Shown here in pieces: positions 35,541-43,971 of a stretch of DNA of 64,000 bases. Origin of the DNA: Bacteroidales bacterium UBA3844 (GTDB lineage Bacteria; Bacteroidota; Bacteroidia; Bacteroidales; Paludibacteraceae); the NCBI GenBank assembly GCA_002392915.1, contig DGHQ01000010.1:11218-75217 (forward strand). The letters are read 5' to 3'. The notes beneath the pieces were generated by a model. It ran no database searches. It was not told the DNA's origin and saw only the letters and a program-made list of their open reading frames with translations. The position numbers and the translations under genes were made by a program. Every line of letters starts with the position of its first letter. Within the stretch, counting starts at the first letter, position 1.

Positions 35541-36271
35541 GAAAAAAGTTGCAAATAGCAGGCTTTTGCATATTGAGTATATATGCTATTGTGATGGTGT
35601 TTGTTATGCCGTCAACAGCGGGAAGTGTGTGTTGCACTGGTACCACGGTGATTATTGATGACAGCACAGACTATAGGTTTGTGAACAAAATGGATATTCT
35701 CAAATATATGAATTCGGCAAACATTAATCCAAACGGGTTGAGCTATAAGAATATCAACCTCCATGAGATGGAAAAGAAGATTGCTGAAATACCATTTGTC
35801 AATGGGGCACAATGTTATAAAAGCCCAGGCGGTTTATTATGTGTGGATATCAACCAGCGTAAACCAATATTGAGGATTAAGACGCCGACACAGGATTTGT
35901 ATTTGGATTCAGAAGGTGGGCTGATGAATATTTCCACTGCATTCTCGGCTTATGTGCCTGTGTTGCTGAGCGAGAAGACACTGAGCAAGAAATATCTGAA
36001 GACAGACATCTATGAGTTTGCCAACTATGTCTACAACGACAAATTCTTGAATCCATTGGTGGAGCAGATATATATAGACATCAACGGCAAAGTGGAGATG
36101 GTGCCACGTATCGGGTCGCAAATAATTGTGCTTGGCTCTACGGATGGTTACCAAAAAAAGATGGCTCGACTGAAGAAACTTTACGAAAGCGGATTCTCGA
36201 AAGTCGGGTGGAACAAGTATAAGAAGATAGATCTCACATACGACAACCAAGCTGTGTGTACGAGAAATTAA
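35537..36271 (+). CDS. ftsQ: Cell division protein FtsQ
   Basis: A 244-residue bitopic membrane protein with a short N-terminus, one transmembrane helix (IAGFCILSIYAIVMVFVMP, about 6-26) and a periplasmic region that fits the POTRA and beta domains of FtsQ (INLHEMEKKIAEIPFVNGAQCYKSPGGLLCVDINQRKPILRI). It connects early and late divisome proteins. Place between murC and ftsA is as in other Bacteroidota. The start overlaps the murC stop. Confidence 0.9.
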   Translation: MRKKLQIAGFCILSIYAIVMVFVMPSTAGSVCCTGTTVIIDDSTDYRFVNKMDILKYMNSANINPNGLSYKNINLHEMEKKIAEIPFVNGAQCYKSPGGLLCVDINQRKPILRIKTPTQDLYLDSEGGLMNISTAFSAYVPVLLSEKTLSKKYLKTDIYEFANYVYNDKFLNPLVEQIYIDINGKVEMVPRIGSQIIVLGSTDGYQKKMARLKKLYESGFSKVGWNKYKKIDLTYDNQAVCTRN

Positions 36272-36330
36272 GAAAGAACAAAGACGACAAAGAACAAAGA
36301 ACGAGTAAATACTATCAAAATTTAGTGAAA

Positions 36331-37719
36331 ATGGCGAATACACTACAATTGACGGACAAAATAGCGGTGGTGCTAGACCTGGGCACCACGAAAATAAGAT
36401 CTGTGGCCGCTGTCATAGACGACAATCATAAAGTGACGCAGATTATTGCCACTGAAGAGACTGATTCTAAAGGAATAAGACATGGTAGAGTAGACAACTA
36501 TCTCGTGTTGGATGGTGTGCTTAAACCTATGTTCAATAAACTTTCCAACCGAATATACAATAAATTCAAATCATCTATAGGCGACAGTTTCATCGGAAAC
36601 ACCGTTGAAATCAAAAGCGTCTACCTGGCTCTTGGAGGAAAGGGTATTTTAGGAAAAGAGCAAAAAGAGGCCTACCGTCTAAATAATCAGTTTGTTGATG
36701 TCCCTGTTGTCCAGAAGATTGAGGAAGATATAAGAAAACGCGTCGAAAACGACAAGGAGATTATCTTGGATATGATCAACCAAGGTTATAATGTCGACGA
36801 CGATATAAAGATGGAGGCTGTAGGTTGCAGAGCTTCCAATGTGGAGGGACGCTTTTGTGTCGTCACAGCAGAAAAAGAGGTAAAGGAGAATGTCGAACAG
36901 GCTTTATCTCAGATCAATATCCAATTGGCAGGTTATTCTCTTTTGCCATTCGCCTTGGCAGATGTTATGCTTTCTGATGCAGACAAAGAGGTAGGTGCCA
37001 CATTGATCGACTTAGGCGCCTCGTCAACATCAATCGCCATTTATCGTGACAATGTTCGCCGTCATATCAGAGTGCTGCCATTTGGAAGCAAGATGATCAC
37101 TAAAGATATCAAGAATGTCTGCGGATTGACTGCGGAAAATGCAGAGAAAATAAAGAAAAGTTTGGGTTACGCTTACCCAGGCGGTTTGTCAGAAAACGTT
37201 ATCGTAAGTGTGGCTGGAACAGATGTGAAGATTCAGCAGGTCGAATTGGCTTCTATCATTGAGGCTCGTCTGGAAGAACTTATGTCTTACATCCTTGGTG
37301 AAATGAACAAAGTGAATGCTTTGACATCATCAAAGAAAATTGTTCTTACGGGAAGGGGTGCTCGCCTTAAAAAAGTTTGTGACAAATTCACAAATGAGTT
37401 TGGCCTGGATACTGAAATCGGTAAAATCAAAGATGTATGTTATGAAAAATACAGCCCGTATTTCTCAGGCTTGGACACTGTGAATGGAAATCCCGACAAA
37501 ACAGCTCGTAAGATGAATGAGTTTGCGGCTTGTCTGGGTGTTCTTGAGTCTTGTGCACTTGAGTCATGCGTATATGTAGGCAGGAAGGAGTCTGCCGCTA
37601 AAACTGTCAAGAAGACAGAATCAGCGGAGAAAAAAGGATTCACTCGTTGGGTGTCTGGACTTTTTGAAAATATGGCTGAAAGGACTGGAACTATAATTAA
37701 CGGAACTGAAATCAAATAA
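36331..37719 (+). CDS. ftsA: Cell division protein FtsA
   Basis: A 462-residue actin-like ATPase that ties FtsZ filaments to the membrane. ATP-binding segments VVLDLGTTKIRSVAAV and TLIDLGASSTSIAIY are clear. The C-terminus carries the amphipathic membrane-targeting helix (GFTRWVSGLFENM) after a Lys/Glu-rich linker. Start set at ATG 36331 (MANTLQLTDKIAVVLDLG), since the open frame back to 36256 overlaps ftsQ and gives a charged tail without likeness to FtsA. It ends in TAATG, overlapping the first ftsZ by one base. Confidence 0.94.
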   Translation: MANTLQLTDKIAVVLDLGTTKIRSVAAVIDDNHKVTQIIATEETDSKGIRHGRVDNYLVLDGVLKPMFNKLSNRIYNKFKSSIGDSFIGNTVEIKSVYLALGGKGILGKEQKEAYRLNNQFVDVPVVQKIEEDIRKRVENDKEIILDMINQGYNVDDDIKMEAVGCRASNVEGRFCVVTAEKEVKENVEQALSQINIQLAGYSLLPFALADVMLSDADKEVGATLIDLGASSTSIAIYRDNVRRHIRVLPFGSKMITKDIKNVCGLTAENAEKIKKSLGYAYPGGLSENVIVSVAGTDVKIQQVELASIIEARLEELMSYILGEMNKVNALTSSKKIVLTGRGARLKKVCDKFTNEFGLDTEIGKIKDVCYEKYSPYFSGLDTVNGNPDKTARKMNEFAACLGVLESCALESCVYVGRKESAAKTVKKTESAEKKGFTRWVSGLFENMAERTGTIINGTEIK

Positions 37720-39062
37720 TGATTGATATGGAGGAAAATTTCACATTTGTAGACGACTTTGAAGAAAAAAATATAATCAAAGTAATAGGTGTCGGCGGTG
37801 GTGGCGGAAATGCTACCAACTACATGTATGAAAACCATATTGAAGGTGTAGATTTCGTTATTTGTAACACAGACCGTCAGGCTCTGCGTCGTAGTCCTAT
37901 TCCGCCTGAGTTCCATATCCAGTTGGGAGAAAAAGGTCTTGGCGCTGGAAACGACCCAAATATGGGTCGTCAGGCCGCTGAAGACTCTATTGATAAGATC
38001 AAAGCTATGCTTGAGGATACCGAGATGGTGTTTGTCACTGCGGCTATGGGCGGTGGTACAGGTACTGGTGCCGCTCCGGTAATCGCGCGTACAGCCAAGG
38101 AGATGGGGATCCTTACAGTCGGAATCATCACAATACCATTCAAATTTGAAGGACGTCGTCGTCTCCTCAACGCATTGGAGGGAATGCAGAGAATGAGAGA
38201 GTCTGTCGACGCGATTGTTGTCATCTCAACAGACAGATTCCGTGAACTTTATGGCGACCTTGGCTTGAAAGCCGGTTTCTCTAAAGGTGATGAGATTTTA
38301 GCTATGGCGGCTAAGGGTATCGCAGAGATCATTACCGGTGATGGCTACGTCAATGTGGATATGAATGATGTCCGCACCGTCATGACTGATTCCGGTGACG
38401 CTTTGATGGGCTTGGCTATGGCTTCCGGAGAAGATCGTGCTGAGAAGGCAATTAAGGAGGCTTTGAATTCACCTTTGCTTATCAACAACAGCATTGAAAA
38501 AGCTAGAAATGTATTGTTGAATATCTCTTATTCGTCTGAACATGAAGTGACAATCGACGAGACTACATATATTTGTAATTATGTACAGGATCAGATCGAG
38601 GGCCACGGTGCAAACTTGATTTGGGGCGCAACCATCAATGAAAGTCTTGGCGATAACCTTAATGTCACTGTAGTGGTTACGGGTATGAACGTCGAGGATT
38701 CTGATTTGACGGGAGACGTGCAGATGAATCCAACATCTAACTATGGCATGTCTATGACAGCCGCAAGAGTTCAGACAGACGAGCGTGCCAACCGTTATTT
38801 GGGAGGCAATCACGTCGCTCCACAAAATAATAATTCTGGTTTTAACATGACTAACGCTGAAATAGATAAGTTCTACGAAGGTCATTCTGCAAAACCAGCT
38901 CCAGCTCCAATTCCAGAGCCGGAGCCAGAACCAGAACCAGAGCCAATTCCGGAGCCGGAACCCGAACCAATTCCGGAGCCAGAACCAGCTCCAGTGGAGA
39001 CTGGTCCGAGAATACCATCGAGAGAGATAGATTTAAATTCAATAGACGAAGACGATGATTGA
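37719..39062 (+). CDS. ftsZ: Cell division GTPase FtsZ, first of two tandem copies
   Basis: A 447-residue tubulin-like GTPase that forms the division ring. GTP-binding VIGVGGGGGNA, the tubulin signature GGGTGTGAAP and the T7 catalytic loop (YVNVDMNDV, with the NxDxxD residues) are intact, so it should bind and hydrolyse GTP. After the core (about residue 335) comes a linker with a Pro-Glu run (about 387-425) and an acidic end (SREIDLNSIDEDDD). I see no C-terminal conserved peptide of the usual PAFLR type, which normally binds FtsA. The gene overlaps the next ftsZ by 8 bases. ATG 37728 is an alternative start. Confidence 0.93.
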   Translation: MIDMEENFTFVDDFEEKNIIKVIGVGGGGGNATNYMYENHIEGVDFVICNTDRQALRRSPIPPEFHIQLGEKGLGAGNDPNMGRQAAEDSIDKIKAMLEDTEMVFVTAAMGGGTGTGAAPVIARTAKEMGILTVGIITIPFKFEGRRRLLNALEGMQRMRESVDAIVVISTDRFRELYGDLGLKAGFSKGDEILAMAAKGIAEIITGDGYVNVDMNDVRTVMTDSGDALMGLAMASGEDRAEKAIKEALNSPLLINNSIEKARNVLLNISYSSEHEVTIDETTYICNYVQDQIEGHGANLIWGATINESLGDNLNVTVVVTGMNVEDSDLTGDVQMNPTSNYGMSMTAARVQTDERANRYLGGNHVAPQNNNSGFNMTNAEIDKFYEGHSAKPAPAPIPEPEPEPEPEPIPEPEPEPIPEPEPAPVETGPRIPSREIDLNSIDEDDD

Positions 39063-40422
39063 AACTCTTGAAATAGCTAATCCTGACAAAGCGTTTATCA
39101 AAGTGATAGGCGTTGGTGGCGGAGGAGGCAACGCGGTGTCTTACATGTATAAAGCGGGAGTCGAAGGAGTCGACTTTATCCTGATGAATACAGATAAGGC
39201 TGCGTTGAAACGTTCTGCTGTCCCTAAACGAATCCTGCTTGGCAAGAAAGGCCTGGGAGCAGGATCGGATCCTCGTATCGGTAGGGCAGCAATGCTCAAT
39301 GTTGAAGAAAATGTCAGACAATTGCTATCAGAAGATACGGAAATGGTATTTGTAACTGCTACTTTGGGTGGCGGTACGGGTACGGGTGGTGCACCTGTAG
39401 TGGCACGTGTGGCAAAGGAACTGGGAATCCTTACCATTGGTGTCGTTACAACTCCGTTCTCTTATGAGGGACCAATCAGAAAGGCTATCGCTGAAGAGGG
39501 TGTGAGAGAAATGAGAAAATATGTCGATTCTCTTGTCATTATCTCCAACGACAGACTCTCATCCAAAGATAGAAATCCGTTGGCTGGACCAATGAAATTA
39601 TCTTCAAGTTTTGCAGCGTCTGATTCTATTCTTGCTACTGCCGCGCAATGTATCTCGGATATGGTGACGCAGTCGGGCTACGTCAATGTGGATATGAACG
39701 ATGTCCGCACCGTCATGACCAATTCTGGCGATGCGGTGATCGGTTCGTCTGAGGCTTCAGGAGAATATCGCGCTATGCAGGCTATGCGTGAGGCTTTGAC
39801 GTCGCCATTGCTTGTCAATAACGATATACGTAATGCAAAGAGCATTTTGGTGAACTATCTATACTCTGATAAGGAGGTCACAATCGACGAACTGTCTGAA
39901 ACAATGGAAATGGTTCAGATGAAGGTCGACGATGATGTCACTATCATTTGGGGAGCCAGTCAGGTGGAAGGTATGGGTGATAAACTGAAGATCTCAGTTG
40001 TCGTCACAGGACAGTTGTTGGCAGAGGATAAACTTGTAGGTGCAGTGCCAGATGTTTCTGTGCAGCAGAGAAATATCCCTGTGCAGATGGCAAAACCACA
40101 GATAAAGGAAGAGTCAAAGCCACAGCCTGTTGTCGTTGCAATGAGTGACGACGGTGCTCTTGAACAGCAGGTGGAGATGCCGCAAGTGGAGGAAAAGCCT
40201 AAATTCACCCCTACTGAGACGCATGATACCACAGTGACAAAGAAAAAACTTGTCGCAGCTGTGTTTGGAGAGGAACAGATCGATGAAACCCCTGCGTTTA
40301 ACCGTACACGGACAGTCGTTGCGGAACGTAAACCAGAACCTACGTCGACATTCACTGTCAAACTGGACGGTGAGGAGATAAAGATGGGAGATAACAGTTA
40401 TCTCTCAAACAGACCAGATTAA
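39055..40422 (+). CDS. Second FtsZ-like GTPase, tandem to the first
   Basis: A 455-residue FtsZ paralogue. VIGVGGGGGNA, GGGTGTGGAP and the T7 loop YVNVDMNDV are all intact, so it looks active rather than decayed. It differs from the first copy in the guanine-pocket region (RLSSKDRNPLAGPMKLSSSF in place of RFRELYGDLGLKAGFS) and in its linker, and holds DETPAFNRTR at about 410-419, which resembles the C-terminal peptide that binds FtsA; about 38 further residues follow. A 44-base stretch around the T7 loop matches copy 1 at 43 positions, suggesting local gene conversion. The start lies inside the end of copy 1, so the two are probably made together. Confidence 0.92.
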   Translation: MIETLEIANPDKAFIKVIGVGGGGGNAVSYMYKAGVEGVDFILMNTDKAALKRSAVPKRILLGKKGLGAGSDPRIGRAAMLNVEENVRQLLSEDTEMVFVTATLGGGTGTGGAPVVARVAKELGILTIGVVTTPFSYEGPIRKAIAEEGVREMRKYVDSLVIISNDRLSSKDRNPLAGPMKLSSSFAASDSILATAAQCISDMVTQSGYVNVDMNDVRTVMTNSGDAVIGSSEASGEYRAMQAMREALTSPLLVNNDIRNAKSILVNYLYSDKEVTIDELSETMEMVQMKVDDDVTIIWGASQVEGMGDKLKISVVVTGQLLAEDKLVGAVPDVSVQQRNIPVQMAKPQIKEESKPQPVVVAMSDDGALEQQVEMPQVEEKPKFTPTETHDTTVTKKKLVAAVFGEEQIDETPAFNRTRTVVAERKPEPTSTFTVKLDGEEIKMGDNSYLSNRPD

Positions 40423-40446
40423 TTTATAATTTTAAATATATTGACT

Positions 40447-40896
40447 ATGGCATTGTTTGATGTTATTAGCGAGGATATAAAGAAGGCGATGATTGCCAAA
40501 GACAAGGTGGCTTTGGAGGCATTGCGTGGTGTGAAAAAAGAGTTTCTTGAGGCAAAGACAGCCAAGGGAGCAAGTGGAGAACTTGCAGACGACGCTGCAC
40601 TAAAGATACTTCAGAAGATGGTGAAACAGCGTAAGGAGTCGGCTCAGATCTTCACAGAGCAGAACCGTCCAGAGTTGGCACAGAATGAGTTGGCTGAGGC
40701 AGCTGTGATCGAGAAGTATTTGCCAGCAAAGTTGTCTGACGCTGAACTTGAGGCTGAGATCAAGGCAATCATTGCTGAGGTTGGTGCAAAAACAGCCCAG
40801 GAGATGGGTAAGGTGATGGGAGTCGCAACAAAGAAACTTGCTGGTAAGGCAGACGGAAAGGAAATTTCAGCAAAGGTGAAGGCACTTCTTAGCTAA
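40447..40896 (+). CDS. GatB/YqeY domain protein
   Basis: A 149-residue all-helical protein of the YqeY family (ALRGVKKEFLEAKTAKG, MVKQRKESAQIF, AQEMGKVMGVATKKLAGKADGKEIS), related to the tail domain of GatB amidotransferases. A tRNA-related role is suspected in the family but not established. Start set at ATG 40447; the TTG two codons upstream is less likely. It follows the second ftsZ by 24 nt and ends the dcw operon at the terminator 40951-40985. Confidence 0.9.
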   Translation: MALFDVISEDIKKAMIAKDKVALEALRGVKKEFLEAKTAKGASGELADDAALKILQKMVKQRKESAQIFTEQNRPELAQNELAEAAVIEKYLPAKLSDAELEAEIKAIIAEVGAKTAQEMGKVMGVATKKLAGKADGKEISAKVKALLS

Positions 40897-40950
40897 AATT
40901 AAGAGTTGGAATACCAACATTGTTACGATATTAGTAATAATTAAGAATTT

Positions 40951-40985
40951 GAGACGTGGCATTGTCGCGTCTCTTTGTTTTTATT
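40951..40985 (+). terminator. Terminator of the dcw operon (GAGACG hairpin, copy 2)
   Basis: GAGACG ... CGTCTC (40951-40956 / 40968-40973) with an 11-nt interior (TGGCATTGTCG), followed by TTTGTTTTTATT. Almost the same hairpin recurs at 41964-41987. It belongs to the GAGACG hairpin family also seen at 7009 and 55563. Confidence 0.75.
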
Positions 40986-41101
40986 ATTTTTGTGAAAGAA
41001 AAAAGACAATGCGTCTAAGCGATGAATGTTGGAATCCGATATTTTAGTTTGACGAGATTGTAGTAACAGATTGTTTAACAATTAACAGTAATAGTATTTT
41101 T

Positions 41102-41932
41102 ATGAAAACAGAAGAGATTAAAGACCTGTTTCAAAAATTCGAATCAATCGCATGTGATTACGAAGGTGTTGAATGTTGGAGTGCCCGCGAAGAACTATGT
41201 GGGTTGCTTGGGTATGCCAAGTGGGAACGTTTCGAGGGGGTGATTGCCAAAGCGAAAGAGGCATGTTTGAATGCTGGAGAAAGAATTGAGGACCATTTTC
41301 CCGGCGCCGGGAAAATGGTCGGTCTAGGAAGAGGCTCTGTTAGAGAGGTTGACGACTACATGCTCACACGTTATGCGTGTTATCTTGTGGCTCAGAATGG
41401 AGATCCAAGAAAGCCTGAGATCGCTTTTGCTCAGAACTATTTTGCTGTACAGACACGTGTGGCGGAAATGGTAGAGAAAAGACTCCTTGAGTTTGAGAGA
41501 GTGCAGGCTCGGCAAAAATTGGCAGAAACAGAGAAACGTCTGTCTGGAGCGCTTTTTGAACGAGGTGTTGATAGCAAAGGTTTTGCTATGATACGTTCCA
41601 ATGGCGACAAGGCATTGTTTAATCTTGACACAGCAATGTTGAAACGGAAAATAGGCGCTCCTTCAAATCGTCCCGTCGCAGATTTCTTATCAACGATCAA
41701 CATAAAAGCAAAGGATTTTGCCGCAGAGATGACCTCTGTAAATGTCCAACAAAAAGACTTGTTCGGAGTGACTCAGATAGACAACGAGCATGTGGAAAAT
41801 AATCTTGCCGTCAGAAATATGATGCTCGACAGAGGCATTGTCCCAGAGAATCAACCAGCTGGTGAGGATGTGAAGAAAGTGGAACGTCGATTGACATCGG
41901 AAGAGAAAAAAGTTTTGCCGAAAATAGTTTGA
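41102..41932 (+). CDS. dinD: DNA-damage-inducible protein D (DinD)-like
   Basis: A 276-residue DinD-family protein with a BRO-N-like N-terminal half (VECWSAREELCGLLGYAKWERFEGVIAKAKEAC ... GSVREVDDYMLTRYACYLVAQNGDPRKPEIAFAQNYFAVQTR) and a helical C-terminal half. E. coli DinD is SOS-induced and inhibits RecA filaments; no LexA box is evident here, so damage control of this copy is not shown. The codons for DHFPGAGKMV form a perfect 30-bp palindrome (41291-41320). A 5'- and 3'-truncated second copy lies immediately downstream. The long gap to yqeY and a terminator on each side show that it is its own transcription unit. Confidence 0.9.
   Translation: MKTEEIKDLFQKFESIACDYEGVECWSAREELCGLLGYAKWERFEGVIAKAKEACLNAGERIEDHFPGAGKMVGLGRGSVREVDDYMLTRYACYLVAQNGDPRKPEIAFAQNYFAVQTRVAEMVEKRLLEFERVQARQKLAETEKRLSGALFERGVDSKGFAMIRSNGDKALFNLDTAMLKRKIGAPSNRPVADFLSTINIKAKDFAAEMTSVNVQQKDLFGVTQIDNEHVENNLAVRNMMLDRGIVPENQPAGEDVKKVERRLTSEEKKVLPKIV
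41291..41320. repeat. Perfect 30-bp palindrome inside dinD
   Basis: Arm GACCATTTTCCCGGC followed directly by its reverse complement. The outer 9 bases on each side encode DHF and KMV, whose codons are complementary; the inner six encode PGAG. The truncated copy at 42051-42080 keeps the symmetry with changed bases. Confidence 0.8.
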
Positions 41933-41963
41933 TGTGACTACAGATTGTATTGGCATTATTTGT

Positions 41964-41995
41964 GGAGACGTGGCATTGCTGCGTCTCTCTTTTTA
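41964..41995 (+). terminator. Terminator of dinD (GAGACG hairpin, copy 3)
   Basis: GAGACG ... CGTCTC (41964-41969 / 41982-41987) with interior TGGCATTGCTG, then TCTTTTTAT. It differs from the hairpin at 40951 by only a few bases, so this terminator and part of dinD may have been duplicated together. Confidence 0.7.
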
Positions 41996-42002
41996 TGTTT
42001 GA

Positions 42003-42230
42003 ATGATAAAAACTCAGGAGGCTTGCCGAAATGCAGGATGTGAAGTGGTAGACCATTTTACCCGCGCCGGTAAAATGGTCGGTCTAGGAAGTGGCTCTGT
42101 TAGAGAGGTTGACGACTACATGCTCACACGTTATGCGTGTTATCTTGTGGCTCAGAATGGAGATCCGAGAAAGCCTGAGATCGCTTTTGCTAAATCGTCT
42201 GCGACGTTTGTCAACAGATGTCTGGAATAG
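42003..42230 (+). pseudogene. Truncated dinD copy
   Basis: About 60 codons match the middle of the dinD gene just upstream (EACxNAG ... DHFxxAGKMVGLGxGSVREVDDYMLTRYACYLVAQNGDPRKPEIAFA). From 42074 to 42192 the DNA is nearly identical to 41314-41432. The beginning of the domain is missing, and after IAFA the frame runs into unrelated residues (KSSATFVNRCLE) and stops, losing the whole C-terminal half. It is a fragment left by an incomplete tandem duplication, not a likely functional gene. The rest of 42231-42388 shows no gene. Confidence 0.75.
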
Positions 42231-42388
42231 CGGCTGTTCCACGGTCGGAAAAATGAACAGATCTGTTGATGTTAAAATAAGTTAAAAACAACAATGCGGG
42301 GAGGGTGTTTGTCCTTTTTTGTTGTTACATTTGCATTGCTAAGTTTGTTGAGGTGTAATAACGCGATGTTGATTGATAACCAAATAAT

Positions 42389-43813
42389 ATGGAAAGAATA
42401 GCTTCTTTTATTATGATGTTGTGCGTCTTTTGTATATCAAATGCCGCCAATTATTTAACATTTGCCGCCGAGGAGGATGGCTCTACGTTCGGAATCTTGA
42501 ATAAAAATAATAATCCTGACGTCCAATATTCATTGGACGGTGGAGAAACCTGGACCGCATTGGTTAAAGGAGATGCCATCACGTTGGTTCATAAGGGTGA
42601 CAAGGCTTTGCTGAGAGGGGATAATCCGGAAGGGTTCTCAAAGGGGTATGATAAATACTCATCTTTTACGATGACAGGAAAGATTGCTGTCAGCGGTAGC
42701 GTGATGAGTTTGATCGACGGCACAGACGAAACCCTTGTTGTCCCTGCTGATTATTGTTTTTATAGTTTGTTCAAAGGTTGCACAAGTTTGACGCAAGCCC
42801 CAGAATTGCCAGCCACAACGTTGGCAGAACGTTGTTATCAATATATGTTCTCGGGTTGCACTGGTCTGACACAAGCCCCAGAATTACCAGCCACAACATT
42901 GGCATATAGTTGTTATGATAGAATGTTCTCGGGTTGCACAAGTCTGACGCAAGCCCCTAAACTTCCTGTCACAACATTGGCATATAGTTGTTATTATAGA
43001 ATGTTCGAGAATTGCACCAGTCTGACACAAGCCCCAGAATTACCAGCCACAACGTTGGCAGAATTTTGTTATGAAGAAATGTTCTGGGGTTGCACTAGCC
43101 TGACACAAGCCCCAGAATTACCAGCCACAACGTTGGCATTTCATTGTTATGCATATATGTTCAAAGGTTGCACCAGTCTGACACAAGCCCCAGAATTACC
43201 AGCCACAACGTTGGCAGAACGTTGTTATGACGGAATGTTCTGGGGTTGCACTAGCCTGACGCAAGCCCCAGAATTGCCAGCCACAACGTTGGCGGTTTTT
43301 TGTTATTCCTCCATGTTCGAAGGTTGCACAAGTTTGACGCAAGCTCCAGAATTACCAGCCACAACGTTGGCGGATTTTTGTTATGAATTCATGTTCTCAG
43401 AATGTACTAACTTGTCTGAAATCAGAGTCGCCTTCGTCGAGTGGAAAGACAGCTCTGATCAAGAGGATAACACTCATCTTTGGGTGAAAAATGTTGCCCC
43501 GACCGGCACATTCTACTGCCCGAAAGCGTTGCCGCTTGAATATGGATTAGACAGAATACCTGAGGGTTGGACGGTGAAATATATCGATGAAGGTACTGGC
43601 GTAAACGATGCTGTGGCAAGTGAGACAACTGTATGGACAGAAGGAAACACTATCTATGTACGTGATTCAGAAGGTGATGTTGAAGTGTATGACATGTTGG
43701 GTAGACTGATCGTAAGTAAGCGTAATGGTCAGGAAAATATCCAGATTCCAGTGCCACAGAAAGGCATTTATGTCGTAAAAGTCGGAACAGAAACACATAA
43801 GGTGGTATTGTAA
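42389..43813 (+). CDS. Surface leucine-rich-repeat protein with T9SS-like C-terminus
   Basis: A 474-residue protein: signal peptide (MERIASFIMMLCVFCISNAA), an N-terminal domain to about 127, then eight 26-residue repeats (residues 128-335; bases 42770-43393) of the form F-x-G-CTSLTQAPELPATTLA-xx-CY-xx-M, plus a divergent half repeat. They resemble BspA-type leucine-rich repeats found on Bacteroidales surfaces. The last 70 residues (VEVYDMLGRLIVSKRNG ... GIYVVKVGTETHKVVL) look like a T9SS type A sorting domain. It is probably exported and binds a ligand. Repeats are almost invariant except at positions flanking the Cys and before Gly, where nearly every unit differs. Confidence 0.85.
   Translation: MERIASFIMMLCVFCISNAANYLTFAAEEDGSTFGILNKNNNPDVQYSLDGGETWTALVKGDAITLVHKGDKALLRGDNPEGFSKGYDKYSSFTMTGKIAVSGSVMSLIDGTDETLVVPADYCFYSLFKGCTSLTQAPELPATTLAERCYQYMFSGCTGLTQAPELPATTLAYSCYDRMFSGCTSLTQAPKLPVTTLAYSCYYRMFENCTSLTQAPELPATTLAEFCYEEMFWGCTSLTQAPELPATTLAFHCYAYMFKGCTSLTQAPELPATTLAERCYDGMFWGCTSLTQAPELPATTLAVFCYSSMFEGCTSLTQAPELPATTLADFCYEFMFSECTNLSEIRVAFVEWKDSSDQEDNTHLWVKNVAPTGTFYCPKALPLEYGLDRIPEGWTVKYIDEGTGVNDAVASETTVWTEGNTIYVRDSEGDVEVYDMLGRLIVSKRNGQENIQIPVPQKGIYVVKVGTETHKVVL
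42770..43393 (+). repeat. Eight tandem 78-bp coding repeats
   Basis: Units start at 42770 and every 78 bases after it. The stretch coding for TQAPELPATTLA is nearly the same in all units, while the codons for the two residues after TTLA and the two after CY change freely. Confidence 0.9.
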
Positions 43814-43886
43814 AATCACATATATTCCAACCATTATGTTTCCTTAATGGAATGAGGAGCTGAATCTCTTCGGTGGATATTAAACA

Positions 43887-43919
43887 AGAGGGCGTATCAA
43901 AATTGATATGTCCTCTTTC
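43887..43919 (+). terminator. Terminator of the leucine-rich-repeat gene
   Basis: AGAGGGCGTATCAA and TTGATATGTCCTCT form a long stem with two mismatches or wobbles and a 2-3 nt loop, followed by TTCC and AT-rich DNA. The tail is weak, so efficiency is uncertain. It lies about 75 nt after the stop codon. Confidence 0.55.
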
Positions 43920-43971
43920 CATATTTAACGTCAATTCGGTGAAATAGAAGAATGTTATAGCTGGAGAAAAA

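Noticed and set aside
36256..36330. N-terminal extension of FtsA overlapping ftsQ
   Set aside because: Highly charged tail without likeness to FtsA; ATG 36331 is directly before the conserved ATPase start.
38880..39000. Pro-Glu run in FtsZ1 as an assembly or slippage artefact
   Set aside because: The frame stays open through it and continues to a sensible end that overlaps ftsZ2; Pro/Glu linkers are common in FtsZ, so it is kept as real sequence.
38851..39321. Long minus-strand ORF across the ftsZ1/ftsZ2 junction
   Set aside because: Shadow of the Pro-Glu coding run; low-complexity translation (LVLAPAL...), no start context, opposite to two certain genes.
42770..43393. CRISPR-like array of regular repeats
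   Set aside because: Units are 78 bp, contiguous and in frame, and code for leucine-rich repeats; there are no unique spacers and no cas genes.
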